64,000 bases of DNA from Psychroserpens jangbogonensis (lineage in GTDB: Bacteria; Bacteroidota; Bacteroidia; Flavobacteriales; Flavobacteriaceae). Both the position numbers and the translations under genes were made by a program. The notes beneath the pieces were generated by a model that saw only the letters and a program-made list of their open reading frames with translations, did not search any database and was not told the DNA's origin. The stretch lies in NCBI RefSeq assembly GCF_000797465.1, contig NZ_JSWG01000012.1:248001-312000 (forward strand), written 5' to 3'. Position 1 is the first letter of the stretch, and every line of letters begins with the position of its first letter. This document shows, one piece after another, positions 63,265-64,000 of this stretch.

Positions 63265-64000
63265 ATGGAAAAAAAAATCGTTTGGCATAAAGTATTGAGT
63301 AACAAAAATGAGCTACCTGAAGGTCGCGTAAAAACAGTTACTGCAAATCATAAAGGCATTTGTTTAACACATTACAAAGGGAAATTTTCAGCACTTGATA
63401 ATCGCTGTCCTCATCAAGGAGGTCCATTAGGAGAAGGTTCGATTGAAAACGGATTACTACGATGTCCTTGGCATGGTTGGGACTTTGATCCATGTTCAGG
63501 AAAACCGCCTGGAGGTTTCGACGATGGTATAGATACATTTCCGGTAAAAGAAGATGGTGATGCCATTTATGTTGGTGTTGAAGAAGAAGATGCACACGAA
63601 CCTACAGTATCAGATATCATGGTAGAAACCATGGTAAATTGGGGCGTAAATAAAGTCTTTGGAATGGTTGGTCATTCAAACCTTGGTTTTGCAGATGCCA
63701 TGAGACGTCAAGAAGAAAAAGGAAACCTTAATTTTTATGGTATTCGCCATGAAGGTGCAGCAGCTTTTGCAGCGTCAGCTTACGGGAAACTCACAGGTAA
63801 ACCAGCAGCATGCTTTTCTATTGCTGGTCCAGGAGCTACCAATATGTATACTGGACTTTGGGATGCCAAAGTAGATCGCGCTCCAATTCTAGCTTTAACT
63901 GGTCAAGTAAAAACTCAAGTTGTTGGTACTGGAAATTTTCAAGAAGTCGATTTAGTACAAGGTTTTAATACGGTTGCCGAATTTAATCAACGTGTGCAAA
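63265..64000 (+). CDS. Rieske domain fused to a thiamine-diphosphate enzyme (partial)
   Basis: The gene starts at ATG 63265, 5 bases after the antiporter, and runs past the window end (245 codons visible). Residues about 1-105 are a Rieske domain: CPHQG (Cys48, His50) and CPWHGW (Cys67, His70). From about residue 113 it reads as the N-terminal domain of a pyruvate-oxidase/acetolactate-synthase family enzyme: WGVNKVFGMVGHSNLGFADAM, YGIRHEGAAAFAASAYGKLTGKPA with the Glu164 that activates TPP, and FSIAGPGATNMYTGLWDA. The rest is missing, so the reaction cannot be told. Confidence 0.8.
   Translation, partial: MEKKIVWHKVLSNKNELPEGRVKTVTANHKGICLTHYKGKFSALDNRCPHQGGPLGEGSIENGLLRCPWHGWDFDPCSGKPPGGFDDGIDTFPVKEDGDAIYVGVEEEDAHEPTVSDIMVETMVNWGVNKVFGMVGHSNLGFADAMRRQEEKGNLNFYGIRHEGAAAFAASAYGKLTGKPAACFSIAGPGATNMYTGLWDAKVDRAPILALTGQVKTQVVGTGNFQEVDLVQGFNTVAEFNQRVQ

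Overview
The window is a piece of chromosome from a gliding marine-type member of the Flavobacteriaceae (Bacteroidota). The support is low-GC DNA, TAnnTTTG-type -7 promoter boxes, three gliding genes (gldA, gldB, gldC), a type IX secretion C-terminal signal, GLPGLI-family proteins, a two-gene metH, and weak or absent Shine-Dalgarno sequences. It contains no rRNA, tRNA, insertion sequence, prophage or CRISPR array that I could see. Most of it is conserved housekeeping DNA, with a few lineage-specific blocks.

Layout. 1-4.2 kb: phenylacetate catabolism (paaE-paaA-paaB-paaC, leftward, paaC cut by the window edge), with a TetR regulator and a palindromic operator at the paaE promoter. 4.4-6.2 kb: two paralogous exported proteins, one with a threefold 24-residue repeat. 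6.3-11.2 kb: gldC-gldB, nadE, a LuxR-type regulator without its phospho-acceptor Asp, and a dnaG primase without its zinc ligands. 11.4-19 kb: two arylsulfotransferase-like lipoproteins flanking an ECF sigma/anti-sigma/outer-membrane block and a polyprenyl synthase, then a secreted T9SS cargo protein. 19-29 kb: rlmN, queA, aroA, a MazG-like enzyme, a pair of DUF3857 transglutaminase-like proteins, a membrane hydrolase, dtd and rsgA. 29-34.1 kb: two small exported proteins, then the leftward Phe/Tyr operon (pheA, aminotransferase, tyrA, DAHP synthase-chorismate mutase). 34.2-37 kb: gldA and two envelope proteins. 37-46.7 kb: methionine and SAM metabolism. 46.7-57 kb: an M28 peptidase, three GLPGLI proteins with a large outer-membrane receptor, and a divergent histidine kinase/response regulator. 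57-58.5 kb: an exported protein and a deoxynucleoside kinase. 58.8-64 kb: a Crp/Fnr regulator followed by a redox cluster with two different Rieske fusions, an antiporter and an unknown protein.

Regulatory RNA is the strongest theme. The pheA operon is preceded by a 17-codon leader peptide (Tyr, Trp and Phe codons clustered), an antiterminator and a terminator that abuts the pheA start codon, which together form a complete attenuator. The metH/metF operon carries a SAM-I (S-box) riboswitch, while metK, about 2 kb away, carries an RNA that fits SAM-II with an extra hairpin in one loop. Protein-DNA control is visible in the paa operator and in three GTTAAC boxes spaced exactly 10 bp between the kinase operon and the GLPGLI operon.

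The best candidates for an undescribed system are (i) the block at 58.8-64 kb, where Rieske domains are fused to a glutamate-synthase-like FMN domain and to a thiamine-diphosphate enzyme beside a cation/proton antiporter, and (ii) the GLPGLI/outer-membrane receptor/two-component locus.
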